In this document: positions 34,734-42,626 of the stretch, piece after piece
Layout of the letters: every line of letters starts with the position of its first letter
Numbering within the stretch: the first letter of the stretch is position 1
From: RUG11462 sp036308645
Lineage (GTDB): Bacteria; Bacillota; Clostridia; Oscillospirales; Acutalibacteraceae
Direction of reading: 5' to 3'
Assembly (NCBI GenBank): GCA_036308645.1
Contig: JAXJVH010000022.1
Coordinates: forward strand, 5,869-69,868
DNA: 64,000 nucleotides
Position numbers and translations under genes: made by a program
The notes under the pieces: generated by a model
The model's database searches: none
What the model was told of the DNA's origin: nothing
Seen by the model: only the letters and a program-made list of their open reading frames with translations

Positions 34734-35183
34734 ATGAAGAAAGATATAAAAATATTTAATGTAGTATTTCCGTTGTGGTTTATTTTTTTAGCTTTCCCTA
34801 CGGCTTGGTTAATTGCAATACCCAGTAATTTTATTATAGACAGTATCGTATTATTGATTGCAATTAAATTATTAAAATTTGAAAATTGCAAAAAGTTTTA
34901 CAAATCTACAATCTTGAAAGTATTTGTTTGTGGTTTTGCTGCCGATTTTGTCGGCGCAGTGCTTATGTTATGCACTGTATATATAAATATTTACAGCATG
35001 GGTGATGAATTGTATTTTACAATTCCCGCATTGCTGATTTCTGCGGCAATGATTTATTTTTTTGATTATAAGATTGCCTTTGAAGATTGCGACAAGCACA
35101 ACAGAAAAGTGTTGTCATTGGTTTTTGCAATCGCTACCGCTCCTTATACTTTTTTGGTTCCTACGAGTTGGATATACGGGTAA
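34734..35183 (+). CDS. Small four-helix membrane protein of unknown function
   Basis: 149 residues that I do not recognise as a named family. Four hydrophobic stretches: FNVVFPLWFIFLAFPTAWLI (about 8-27), IIDSIVLLIAIKLL (about 34-47), VFVCGFAADFVGAVLMLCTV (about 63-82) and FTIPALLISAAMIYFF / LSVFAIATAPYTFLV-like segments near the end (LVFAIATAPYTFLV). No signal peptide cleavage site or conserved catalytic residues. CAGGAG lies 8 bases before the ATG. It stands alone between repeats and a convergent XRE regulator gene 13 bases downstream. Confidence 0.72.
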   Translation: MKKDIKIFNVVFPLWFIFLAFPTAWLIAIPSNFIIDSIVLLIAIKLLKFENCKKFYKSTILKVFVCGFAADFVGAVLMLCTVYINIYSMGDELYFTIPALLISAAMIYFFDYKIAFEDCDKHNRKVLSLVFAIATAPYTFLVPTSWIYG

Positions 35184-35196
35184 GGGTATAAAAGTA

Positions 35197-35811
35197 TTAT
35201 TCAAAGTTGTTAATTATGCTGAAAAGCGATTTTGAGCAGGTCGGATATTCTTTTTTAAGCGTATCGGCATTAAGATTTAAGTTAATGTTTTCTTTTGAAA
35301 AATGACCAAAAAGGTTTGCAAATGCGTTGATTTTATCTTTTTCTGCATAAAATTCGGCTTTTTGCGGCTCTTTCTTAAAGAAATTATTGTCAAAATAGCA
35401 GTTTTTAAAATGCTGCGAGATGATATAGACTTCCGAATTCATTATTTTACCGAAATCTTTGCAAATTTCGGGGTTGCCAAGCCGTGCGGTTATGCTGTAT
35501 AATAGATTTATTACATTAATTGTATCGTTACGGGATTTTTCAAATTTAGGAAACTGTTTTAAATCCGCAGAGATACTGTCGGTATCGGTTTTAGATGGTT
35601 CTTGTCGGTCGGTAATGCCTAAAAGATAGTCCGTTGAACAGTTAAAAACTTTAGACGCTTTTATCAGAAAATCAAGACCGCATTCACGGATTCCTTTTTC
35701 ATAGTGCGATAAAAGCGCTTGCGAAATGCCGAGTTTTAATGCGGTTTCTTTTTGCGACCAACCATTTTGACGGCGTAATTCAGAAATTGTTTTACCAAAT
35801 TGATTTTTCAT
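35197..35811 (-). CDS. XRE-family transcriptional regulator with long C-terminal domain
   Basis: 204 residues from ATG 35811; a GTG three codons earlier lies within the AAGGTGA site. N-terminal HTH_3: FGKTISELRRQNGWSQKETA, LKLGISQALLSHYEKGIREC, LDFLIKASKVFNCSTDYLLG. The C-terminal 130 residues have no recognisable domain; they are helical, with DTINVINLLYSITARLGNPE and a Lys/Asn-rich end. Probably a repressor that senses an unknown signal. Divergent from the histidine phosphatase gene with about 90 bases between, so it may regulate that gene, which is inference only. Confidence 0.85.
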   Translation of the reverse strand: MKNQFGKTISELRRQNGWSQKETALKLGISQALLSHYEKGIRECGLDFLIKASKVFNCSTDYLLGITDRQEPSKTDTDSISADLKQFPKFEKSRNDTINVINLLYSITARLGNPEICKDFGKIMNSEVYIISQHFKNCYFDNNFFKKEPQKAEFYAEKDKINAFANLFGHFSKENINLNLNADTLKKEYPTCSKSLFSIINNFE

Positions 35812-35903
35812 AATTTTCACCTTATAATTTACTTATAGTATAATTGTATCATAAAAACGTGAAAAAGCAAATACATATTGTAGAAAAAAGAAAGGATATT
35901 TTA

Positions 35904-36650
35904 ATGAAAACATACACTATTCATCTTATCCGTCACGGAATGACCGAGGGCAACAAGGTAGGCAGATATGTGGGAAGCATAGACGCGCCGCTTTTTAAAG
36001 ACGGCATTGACGAGATTAAAGAATTAAAGAAAAAATATGATTACAGAAAGCCTAAACTTTTCTTTTCTTCACCGCTGAAAAGATGTATTGAAACGCTTGA
36101 TTTGATATACGGCGATGAAGAAATAGAGGTTAATACGGTGGAGGGATTGCGTGAATGTAATCTCGGTGATTTTGAGGGTAAAACCGCCGATGAATTGGTT
36201 GATAATCCCGAATATATGGATTGGGTACAACATGGAGTTGCGCCGCCGAACGGCGAGAGTAATAAAGAGTTTGCAACAAGAGTTTGCGCGGCGTTTGTTG
36301 ATACGGTAAAGGAAATTCTTAAAAGCGGAAAGACAGAGGCGGTTATTTGCGCTCACGGCGGAGTAATTATGACCATTTTGGCGGTTTACGGTTTGCCGCA
36401 GAGAAAAATGACCGAATATATGGCGAATAACGGCAGAGGTTTTACTATAAGAGTTACTCCGTCGGTTTGGATGCGTTCGGGTATGGTTGAGGTAATTTCG
36501 GATTTCCCTGCCGGTTCTTCAGCCGAGCCTGACAACTCGGTTAATCCTGTTAAAAATTCCGATAAAAACCCTTTCAGCGGCGTTGTTGACGATGAAAATG
36601 ATGAGATTTTCTGGGGCGATTTAGAGGAGGAAGAAAACGGCGAGGAATAG
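35904..36650 (+). CDS. Histidine phosphatase family protein (phosphoglycerate mutase-like)
   Basis: 248 residues from the ATG at 35904 with AAAGGAT upstream. The RHG motif is seen as IHLIRHGMTEGN (phosphoacceptor His at about residue 9), with FFSSPLKRCIETLDLIYGDE, the acid catalyst region LRECNLGDFEG, and the second His in AVICAHGGVIMTI (about 155). It is close to the alpha-ribazole phosphatase/CobC and GpmB groups; no cobalamin genes are adjacent, so substrate is unknown. The C-terminal 60 residues are an acidic extension (ENDEIFWGDLEEEENGEE) not needed for the fold. The small Cys/His-rich gene follows 51 bases later. Confidence 0.9.
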   Translation: MKTYTIHLIRHGMTEGNKVGRYVGSIDAPLFKDGIDEIKELKKKYDYRKPKLFFSSPLKRCIETLDLIYGDEEIEVNTVEGLRECNLGDFEGKTADELVDNPEYMDWVQHGVAPPNGESNKEFATRVCAAFVDTVKEILKSGKTEAVICAHGGVIMTILAVYGLPQRKMTEYMANNGRGFTIRVTPSVWMRSGMVEVISDFPAGSSAEPDNSVNPVKNSDKNPFSGVVDDENDEIFWGDLEEEENGEE

Positions 36651-36701
36651 CCGATATACCACTTTTGTGTATTTTTCATATAATATACAGGGGTGATAAA
36701 A

Positions 36702-36914
36702 ATGGATTGGTGTTACAGAGATTGCACTGACCAATGTATAAACGCTCGAATTTTAGACGGTTGTTGTGACGGTTCCGGTGAGCATAGACACGAATGTGAG
36801 TGTAAATGCAGATGCAGATGTAAATGCGAATGTGAGCATAAACACGAACATGAACACGAACACGAAAAGCATCCGCACAAACCGCCGCATTGTCATTCCG
36901 AATCGGAAGAATAA
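36702..36914 (+). CDS. Small Cys/His-rich, putative metal-binding protein
   Basis: 70 residues from the ATG at 36702, chosen for AGGGGTGA just upstream. The first 35 residues hold seven Cys and HRHEC; then CECKCRCRCKCECEHKHEHE is a strict alternation of Cys and later His with charged residues, followed by HEHEKHPHKPPHCHSESEE. I do not know a family. The composition suggests binding of soft or borderline metals such as Zn, Ni, Cu or Cd; the alternating pattern is low complexity and may have grown by short triplet-pair repeats. It has its own terminator and lies directly upstream of the phage cassette without being part of it. Confidence 0.7.
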   Translation: MDWCYRDCTDQCINARILDGCCDGSGEHRHECECKCRCRCKCECEHKHEHEHEHEKHPHKPPHCHSESEE

Positions 36915-36943
36915 TTGATTAATATAATATTAGATAGATTTTT

Positions 36944-36986
36944 AAGGCTTGTTAATGTAAGAAATTGCATTAGCAAGCCTTTTTGT
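36944..36986 (+). terminator. Terminator after the Cys/His-rich gene
   Basis: AAGGCTTGTTAATG / CATTAGCAAGCCTT with a T-run. It separates this gene from the phage cassette. Confidence 0.9.
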
Positions 36987-37169
36987 GTGCCAAAAAAAGA
37001 TGTCCTTGAATGTCCGGTAGGATATGTGATAGTGTAAATGTGCGGCAGGGGAAAAGCCATCCTAGGTTTAAGGCTTTATTACTCTGTTTGCAAAACGATT
37101 AACGGCAAAGTAATATTTATGCTGTTTGGAGGGTTGGACGGAACAAAACAAATTTGGAGGGATTTTGAT

Positions 37170-37442
37170 TTGGCGAAAAGAAAAAGTTCGCTGTTCTCTT
37201 CAATAAAAGAAATATTATCCTTAACGCCTTCAAAAGAAGATGAGCAGCGGTTGATAGACAAGGGTGTTCCTAAAAGCAAAATCAACAACGGCACGGTGAT
37301 TATGGAGTCGCTTGTGGGCAAGGCTTTAAAAGGAGAACTCGGCGCTATAAAAGAGGTGCTTAATATTCTCGATGAGGGCAAAGAACAGGATAAATCAAAT
37401 ATTTCAAAACTTTATAAGGCGCTTGATGATAATGAGAATTGA
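37170..37442 (+). CDS. Probable phage terminase small subunit
   Basis: 90 residues from the TTG at 37170, which has GGAGG 9 bases upstream; the open frame extends left to 37038 but that part lacks signals. The protein is basic at the start (MAKRKSSLFSSIKEILSLTP) and acidic at the end, with a helix-turn-helix-like middle (EDEQRLIDKGVPKSKINNGT) and GALGAIKEVLNIL-like text (GELGAIKEVLNILDEG). It has no strong family signature; the call rests on its position directly before the large subunit, which starts 11 bases inside its 3' end. It would recognise phage DNA for packaging. Confidence 0.6.
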   Translation: MAKRKSSLFSSIKEILSLTPSKEDEQRLIDKGVPKSKINNGTVIMESLVGKALKGELGAIKEVLNILDEGKEQDKSNISKLYKALDDNEN

Positions 37443-38748
37443 AAAGTTATCGGAAAAACAGAAAGCGGTGCTGAAATTTGCTCACTGCAAAAAATATAGG
37501 GGCTATAACGCAATAATCTGCGACGGTGCGGTGCGTTCGGGCAAAACGGCGGTTATGACGCTTTCGTTTGTGCATTGGGCGATGAGATTTTTTGACGGCA
37601 GTTATTTTGCGGTTTGCGGAAAAACAATTAATTCGGCGGAGCGAAATATTTTAACGCTTATGAGAGATATGGTTGATATTACGGCTTTTTTCTCGCTTTC
37701 TTACAATGCAAGCAAGCACATACTGACGATAAGCGACGGTGTAAAGTCAAACTATTTTTATTTTTTCGGAGGAAAAGACGAGGCGTCGGCGGCGCTGATA
37801 CAAGGGCTAACACTTGGCGGTGTATTTTTTGACGAGGTGGCGCTGATGCCGAAAGGCTTTGTCGAACAGGCTATTGCAAGAACGCTCTCCTGCGAAAATG
37901 CAAAACTATGGTTTAATTGCAATCCCGAACACCCTGAACACTGGTTTTATAAGGAATGGATACTGGACGCCGACAAAGAAAATAAACACAAAGCACTCCA
38001 CATTCACTTTTTAATGCAGGATAATCCTATACTTTCAAAGGAACAGATTGAAAAAGCAGAAAGTTTGTATTCCGGCGTTTTTAAGGAACGGTTTATTTTC
38101 GGTCGGTGGGTTGCGACTCAAGGGTTGGTGTATCCGATGTTTTCAAAGGGAAACATTGTTTCAAAAACAGATTTTTCGGGCGAATATTATATAAGCATTG
38201 ATTACGGAACGGCGAACCCTTTTAGTATGGGACTTTGGGTTGATACGGGTAATACGGCGGTAAGAATTAAGGAATTTTACTTTAATTCAAAGGTTGAGCA
38301 ACGTCAACTTACAGACGAAGAGTATTACAAAGAACTCGAAAAATTCAGCAAAGGGTATAATATTAAATCGGTTATAGTAGACCCTTCAGCCGCTTCATTT
38401 ATTCAATGTATTAAAAGGCACAGGCATTTTAAGGTAAGAAAAGCGGATAACAATGTGATTTCCGGCATAAAACTTGTGGGCGAATTATTGAAATCGGGCA
38501 AAATTCTTATCAATGAAAACTGCAAAGATATAATTAGGGAATTTTCGCTTTATCGTTGGGATGAATCCCGTCAGAATGACGCTGTGGTAAAGGAATACGA
38601 CCATGCGCTTGACGAGATGAGGTATTTTTGCTCTACGATATTGCAGTACAAGCCGAATTACGTGAATAAAACAAGCGCAAAAGTTAAACCGAAAAACTAC
38701 TCTTACAATTTACTTTCGGATTGGGGTGATGATTTACGGTTAGTCTGA
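37432..38748 (+). CDS. Phage terminase large subunit (PBSX/Terminase_6-like)
   Basis: 438 residues from the ATG at 37432. ATPase Walker A ICDGAVRSGKTAVM (about 30-43), Walker B LGGVFFDEVALMP (about 130-142) with catalytic Glu, C-motif region LWFNCNPEHPEHWFYKEW, and the RNase H-like nuclease with YYISIDYGTANPFSMGLWV (about 245-263, first Asp) and VIVDPSAASFIQCIKRH (second Asp). Ends with HALDEMRYFCST (third acidic residue). Full length, no frame damage, so the packaging motor looks intact. It heads the cassette of head and lysis genes. Confidence 0.93.
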   Translation: MRIEKLSEKQKAVLKFAHCKKYRGYNAIICDGAVRSGKTAVMTLSFVHWAMRFFDGSYFAVCGKTINSAERNILTLMRDMVDITAFFSLSYNASKHILTISDGVKSNYFYFFGGKDEASAALIQGLTLGGVFFDEVALMPKGFVEQAIARTLSCENAKLWFNCNPEHPEHWFYKEWILDADKENKHKALHIHFLMQDNPILSKEQIEKAESLYSGVFKERFIFGRWVATQGLVYPMFSKGNIVSKTDFSGEYYISIDYGTANPFSMGLWVDTGNTAVRIKEFYFNSKVEQRQLTDEEYYKELEKFSKGYNIKSVIVDPSAASFIQCIKRHRHFKVRKADNNVISGIKLVGELLKSGKILINENCKDIIREFSLYRWDESRQNDAVVKEYDHALDEMRYFCSTILQYKPNYVNKTSAKVKPKNYSYNLLSDWGDDLRLV

Positions 38749-38750
38749 TT

Positions 38751-38939
38751 TTGATTTTGGTTATTGCGGTTTTAATCGGTGTGATTTTTCGGACAATAAA
38801 ACAGCCGAAGAAAAAGTCAACCGAAAAGACACATAAAATAAAACTTTGTGAAAGCGACCGCAAAATTCAGAACCGAGTTGTAAAGGAAATTGAAAATTTT
38901 TTAAATTACAACGGTGATGAACAGGATGATATTTTATAA
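38751..38939 (+). CDS. Small membrane-anchored phage cassette protein
   Basis: 62 residues from TTG at 38751, two bases after the terminase stop. One N-terminal hydrophobic helix (ILVIAVLIGVIFRTI) followed by a Lys/Glu-rich, helical tail ending YNGDEQDDIL. No family recognised. The ribosome binding site is poor (GGGGTG lies too far upstream), so translation probably depends on coupling. It could be a lysis accessory or a packaging chaperone; its place between terminase and scaffold gives no firm answer. Confidence 0.5.
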   Translation: MILVIAVLIGVIFRTIKQPKKKSTEKTHKIKLCESDRKIQNRVVKEIENFLNYNGDEQDDIL

Positions 38940-38974
38940 AAGTTCAAATTTTAATGAAAGGATTTCTTTAAACT

Positions 38975-39370
38975 ATGAAGAGTACAGAAGAATTTGATGC
39001 TAAAAACGATGGTGCAGAGGATAATGATGAAATTGAGGTTTTAAATCAAACGGAGGATTTAAACCAAACGGAGGAAACAGAGCCGAATATCAAAACCGAT
39101 AATGCCGATTTTGATGTTTTAAAGCAACATTTTCCCGAAATTAAGTCAGCAGACGATGTGCCGAAAGAGGCTGAAAGAATCAGCAAAAAAGAAAATATTC
39201 CGATTTTTGACGCATATCTGCGTTACCTTTTCTTTGAGAATAAAAGAATTAAGGAAGAACAGGAAAACAGAGAGAAAAACAGCATGAATACTGTAGGTTC
39301 TCTCAAATCGGCAGACAGCGATTACGGAATGTCTTATATTAATGCAATGCTAAAAGCAATACGAAAATAA
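38975..39370 (+). CDS. Putative phage scaffolding protein
   Basis: 131 residues, strongly acidic, directly before the capsid gene. N-terminal part is Asp/Glu/Asn-rich (EDNDEIEVLNQTEDLNQTEE with a repeated LNQTED/LNQTEE unit), the middle has KQHFPEIKSADDVPKEAERI and the C-terminal end is basic (YINAMLKAIRK), the usual polarity of scaffold proteins whose basic tail contacts coat protein. No sequence family is recognised. AAAGGAT precedes the ATG. Shorter than most scaffolds but in keeping with the compact cassette. Confidence 0.6.
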   Translation: MKSTEEFDAKNDGAEDNDEIEVLNQTEDLNQTEETEPNIKTDNADFDVLKQHFPEIKSADDVPKEAERISKKENIPIFDAYLRYLFFENKRIKEEQENREKNSMNTVGSLKSADSDYGMSYINAMLKAIRK

Positions 39371-39394
39371 TTTAAAAAAAGGAGAAATGAATTT

Positions 39395-40594
39395 ATGTCT
39401 ATTAATAACGACGCATTTGCAGAAAGATTTACAGGAGAGCTTGATAAAATTATTACAGAAAAATCAAGTGTAGGATTTATGGCGGACAACGCTTTTAAAG
39501 CGAAGTTTGTCGGCGCTAAAACAGTTAAAATTCCGAGTATTTCTTTACAGGGACTTGGAGATTATGACAGAAAAACCGGCTTTATCAAAGGCGCGGTAAA
39601 CGTTTCAAATACCGCTTATACAATGAAACAGGACAGAGCGAGAACTTTTGTTATCGACCGTGAGGATATGGACGAAACAGGTATCGCTTCTCTTGCGGGA
39701 AATGTTATGGGCGAGTTTGTGAGAACAAAGGTTGTTCCCGAAACAGACGCTTACACCATTTCAAAATTAGGTTCGCTTGCCGCTACAAGAGGTCAGATTG
39801 TTACGGATTATGATTTAAGCAAACCTTACGATATGTTCAATAAACTTCTTGACAGCGTTCAGTCTGAAATCGGTCTTGATGAAGAATTGGTTTGCTTTAT
39901 GAACAGATATGTCTGGAACCAACTTCGCAAGAGCAACGAGATATCAAAACTTATCGACGTCAGCGATTTTAAACAGGGAGAGATTTCTTTAAGCGTAAAT
40001 AAAATTGATAATGTTACAATTATTCCTGTTTCAAATTCAAAAATGATGACTGCTTTTGAATTTTTAAGCGGTAAAGACGGAGATGAAGAGGGCGGATATG
40101 CGCCTACTCCTAATTCAAGAGGCATATTTATGCTTATGCTTCCGAAATCGGCGGCTTCGCTTGTTAAAAAGAGCGAAAAAATCCGTATCTTTACACCTGA
40201 CCAGAACCTTAATGCCGACGCTTATAAATTTGACTACAGACTTTACTATGACGTTTTTGTTAAAAAGTCTTATGTTTCATCGGTTTGGGCGGTACTTGCT
40301 CCGACTATTACCATTACACAGGAATTGCCCGACAGCATTACTGTGAAAGCAGGCAGCATTACCGAAAGTCTTACCTGTATATCAGAATCGGACAATGATT
40401 CGGCGACCGCTTACCAATGGTATAAATGCTCTGATGAAAATAAAACCGATCCGGTAAGAATTCCAAATGAAACCGACTCAACTTATGAACTTGATAAGAA
40501 TTTAACAGCCGGAACATATTATTACTTTGTAAAAACCTTTGCAGAAGGCTCAACATTTGCATACTCCAATGTTTGCAAGGTCATTGTAAAATAA
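39395..40594 (+). CDS. Phage major capsid protein with C-terminal Ig-like domain
   Basis: 399 residues. Residues about 1-300 look like an HK97-fold coat protein: FMADNAFKAKFVGAKTVKIP, the GLGDYDRKTGFIKGAVNVSN strand, MKQDRARTFVIDREDMDETG, VPETDAYTISKL and FDYRLYYDVFVKKSY; this segment is typical of clostridial phage capsids annotated near P22/N4gp56-type coats. Residues about 307-399 (TITITQELPDSITVKAGSIT, SATAYQWYKCSDENKTDP, AGTYYYFVKTFAEGSTFAYS) are a bacterial Ig-like domain with the Y-Q-W-Y core, likely displayed on the shell as a decoration that binds glycans or mucus. AAGGAG precedes the ATG. Codon bias suggests strong expression. Confidence 0.85.
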   Translation: MSINNDAFAERFTGELDKIITEKSSVGFMADNAFKAKFVGAKTVKIPSISLQGLGDYDRKTGFIKGAVNVSNTAYTMKQDRARTFVIDREDMDETGIASLAGNVMGEFVRTKVVPETDAYTISKLGSLAATRGQIVTDYDLSKPYDMFNKLLDSVQSEIGLDEELVCFMNRYVWNQLRKSNEISKLIDVSDFKQGEISLSVNKIDNVTIIPVSNSKMMTAFEFLSGKDGDEEGGYAPTPNSRGIFMLMLPKSAASLVKKSEKIRIFTPDQNLNADAYKFDYRLYYDVFVKKSYVSSVWAVLAPTITITQELPDSITVKAGSITESLTCISESDNDSATAYQWYKCSDENKTDPVRIPNETDSTYELDKNLTAGTYYYFVKTFAEGSTFAYSNVCKVIVK

Positions 40595-40607
40595 TTTTAA
40601 TTTTCAA

Positions 40608-40640
40608 CTTTCGGCAACGGATTTTTACCGTTGCCGAAAG
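40608..40640 (+). terminator. Perfect stem-loop between capsid and portal genes
   Basis: CTTTCGGCAACGG / CCGTTGCCGAAAG, 13 base pairs with a 7-base loop, but no U tract after it. It may stabilise the 3' end of the capsid message or partly end transcription so that capsid is made in excess over portal. Confidence 0.6.
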
Positions 40641-40659
40641 ACACAAAGGGAGTGATTAA

Positions 40660-42255
40660 TTGAATTCTCATAAAAATATTTGCAGTAAAATTTTCGCGCA
40701 ACATTCCGCCGCCGAGGAGTATAAATGCGGTATAGGAAGAAAAGGGCTTTTTGAACAGATAAAGCAAAACCGCAGGTTTTACAAAGGCGAACAATGGTAC
40801 GGCGCCAAAACAGGAGCGGATAAGCCGCTTGTTACCAATAATGTTATAAGGAGAATCGGCGATTATAAAACGGCTGTGGTTGGAGGCGAAAAGGTACAAG
40901 TTTCGTTTTCGCCTATCGGAGTTTCAAGCATTAGTTTAAAGGAAGCGGAAAAACAGTTGAAAGCGGATGTTATGAGCGGAAATAAGAGATGTTTTGATAA
41001 ACTTTCCGATGAAGAACTGTTGCTTGCTTCAAAGGCGATTTCGCAGTATTTCAATAATTGCATAAACCGTTTGCACTTTGACGATATATGTATGTCGGCG
41101 TTGAAAAACGCTTATATTACGGGAACGGGCATTGTTTATGTTTATTGGGATTGCAATGTAAAGACAGGACTTTTTGCAGACGATAAGCGTACTGTGCCGA
41201 TTATGGGCGATATTTGCGCAGAGGTTATTGATATTGAAAACGTTGATTTTTCGGACCCTGCAAACAGCGATATAAAGGACCAAGAGTATATTATAGTTGC
41301 AAGCAGAAAGCCTGTCGGCGAACTTATCAGAGAGGCGAGAAGAAACGGTATTAGGGGCGAGGAGTTAGAGAATATCAAGCCGGATAACGAATACTGTGAC
41401 AGCGAGGCGTTTTATTCCGAAAAAGCGACGGTGCTTACAAAATTTTATAAGGAATATAAAGGCGACGGAGATTATACGATAAAGGCGATAAGGGTCTGTA
41501 AAAACGCAGTAATTAAGCCGGAATGGGATACTAAACTAAAAGTTTATCCTATTGCAAAGTTTAATTGGGATAATGAAAATTGCGCTTACGGTGAATCCGA
41601 AATTACAAACATTATTCCTAATCAGATTGCGATTAACAGAATGCTTACCGCTACGGTTTGGTCGGTAATGATGATGGGTATGCCGATTATGCTTGTAAAC
41701 GGCGATATTATTACAGAGCCTATAACAAACAGTCCCGGACAGATTATCAGTTTTTGCGGTGATTCGGAGGATTTTGAACGTGCGATTAAGTATATCGCGC
41801 CGCCGCAACTTGCCGGTAATGTTGACGAGATTACAACAAAACTTATCGAAAATACGCTTAATGCCGCAGGTGCTACCGACGCGGCTCTCGGTACTATTAA
41901 AGCGCAGAACACATCGGCAATTAATGCGGTTAAAGAAATGGCGAGATTGCCGCTTAACAGCATTAAAAACAGATATATCAGCTTTACCGAGGATATTGCC
42001 AATATCTTTTTGCAGTTTATGCTTAATATGTACGGCTCAAGACCGATTGCACAGAAAACCGATGAGGGGGATATATGGTATTTTCCTTTTAAATCCGAAC
42101 GTTACAGAGATTTATGCTTTATTTGCGAATCAAGCATATCGGAAGTTTCGGACGATATTGGTCTGATTGCCGACGAACTTGATAATTTAGATAAGCAAAG
42201 CAAGCAACATCTTGCAGATGTGCTGATTGATCCCGAAAACAAGGAGGCGGTGTGA
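40660..42255 (+). CDS. Phage portal protein
   Basis: 531 residues from TTG at 40660 (AAAGGGAG upstream). Portal features: early GLFEQIKQNRRFYKGEQWYG, PLVTNNVIRRIGDYKTAVVG, FDDICMSALKNAYITGTGIV, VENVDFSDPANSDIKDQEYI-like text (DIENVDFSDPANSDIKDQEY), and NQIAINRMLTATVWSVMMMG. The later half contains TLNAAGATDAALGTIKAQNT and SAINAVKEMARLPLNSIKNR, the long helices that line the DNA channel in P22-type portals. It would form the dodecameric ring at the head vertex. Its location after the capsid gene is unusual; most tailed phages place it before. The stop overlaps the next ATG by one base. Confidence 0.85.
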   Translation: MNSHKNICSKIFAQHSAAEEYKCGIGRKGLFEQIKQNRRFYKGEQWYGAKTGADKPLVTNNVIRRIGDYKTAVVGGEKVQVSFSPIGVSSISLKEAEKQLKADVMSGNKRCFDKLSDEELLLASKAISQYFNNCINRLHFDDICMSALKNAYITGTGIVYVYWDCNVKTGLFADDKRTVPIMGDICAEVIDIENVDFSDPANSDIKDQEYIIVASRKPVGELIREARRNGIRGEELENIKPDNEYCDSEAFYSEKATVLTKFYKEYKGDGDYTIKAIRVCKNAVIKPEWDTKLKVYPIAKFNWDNENCAYGESEITNIIPNQIAINRMLTATVWSVMMMGMPIMLVNGDIITEPITNSPGQIISFCGDSEDFERAIKYIAPPQLAGNVDEITTKLIENTLNAAGATDAALGTIKAQNTSAINAVKEMARLPLNSIKNRYISFTEDIANIFLQFMLNMYGSRPIAQKTDEGDIWYFPFKSERYRDLCFICESSISEVSDDIGLIADELDNLDKQSKQHLADVLIDPENKEAV

Positions 42256-42620
42256 TGACGGCGAAAGAACTTTTTAATACCGCTCTTGAAATGGCGGGGC
42301 TTAACGGCGAAAATCTTTTTGAAACTACCGATATAAGCGAGAAAATGATAAGCATTGTAAACACCGTTTATTCGGATATTTATTTTTTAAATCATAAAAG
42401 CGGATTTATGCCGATAACTTCGTCGGAAGACAGTCTTGCTTTAAATGAAAACGAACTTTACGACTGCGCTGTTTACGGTGTGGCGGCGTATATTCAGAAT
42501 ATTATGGGGACTACGGAGGATTACGGAGTTTTTAAAAGCATTTATACCTGCAAAAAGAAAAAGTTAAAATCAAAATGCGAGATAAAGAGTATCAGCGATA
42601 CTTTTTTGAAAGGTGAGTGA
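42255..42620 (+). CDS. Probable head-tail connector / adaptor protein
   Basis: 121 residues from the ATG at 42255, overlapping the portal stop, with AAGGAGG upstream. Mostly helical: TAKELFNTALEMAGLNGENL, ISEKMISIVNTVYSDIYFLN, ELYDCAVYGVAAYIQNIMGT and a basic end KKKKLKSKCEIKSISDTFLK. The pattern (N-terminal helices, a cluster of Tyr-rich helices, small size, position right after portal) fits gp6/gp4-type adaptors that dock below the portal. No residue-level motif confirms this. Confidence 0.6.
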   Translation: MTAKELFNTALEMAGLNGENLFETTDISEKMISIVNTVYSDIYFLNHKSGFMPITSSEDSLALNENELYDCAVYGVAAYIQNIMGTTEDYGVFKSIYTCKKKKLKSKCEIKSISDTFLKGE

Positions 42621-42626
42621 TTTTAG

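Noticed and set aside
36780..36890. Short tandem pattern of TGTGAGTGTAAATGC / CACGAACATGAA type, possibly a microsatellite or array
   Set aside because: It is explained by the codons of a Cys/His alternating protein with a good ribosome binding site; no spacers, so not a CRISPR array.
37038..37169. N-terminal extension of the small terminase
   Set aside because: No ribosome binding site before 37038; the TTG at 37170 has GGAGG at the correct distance.
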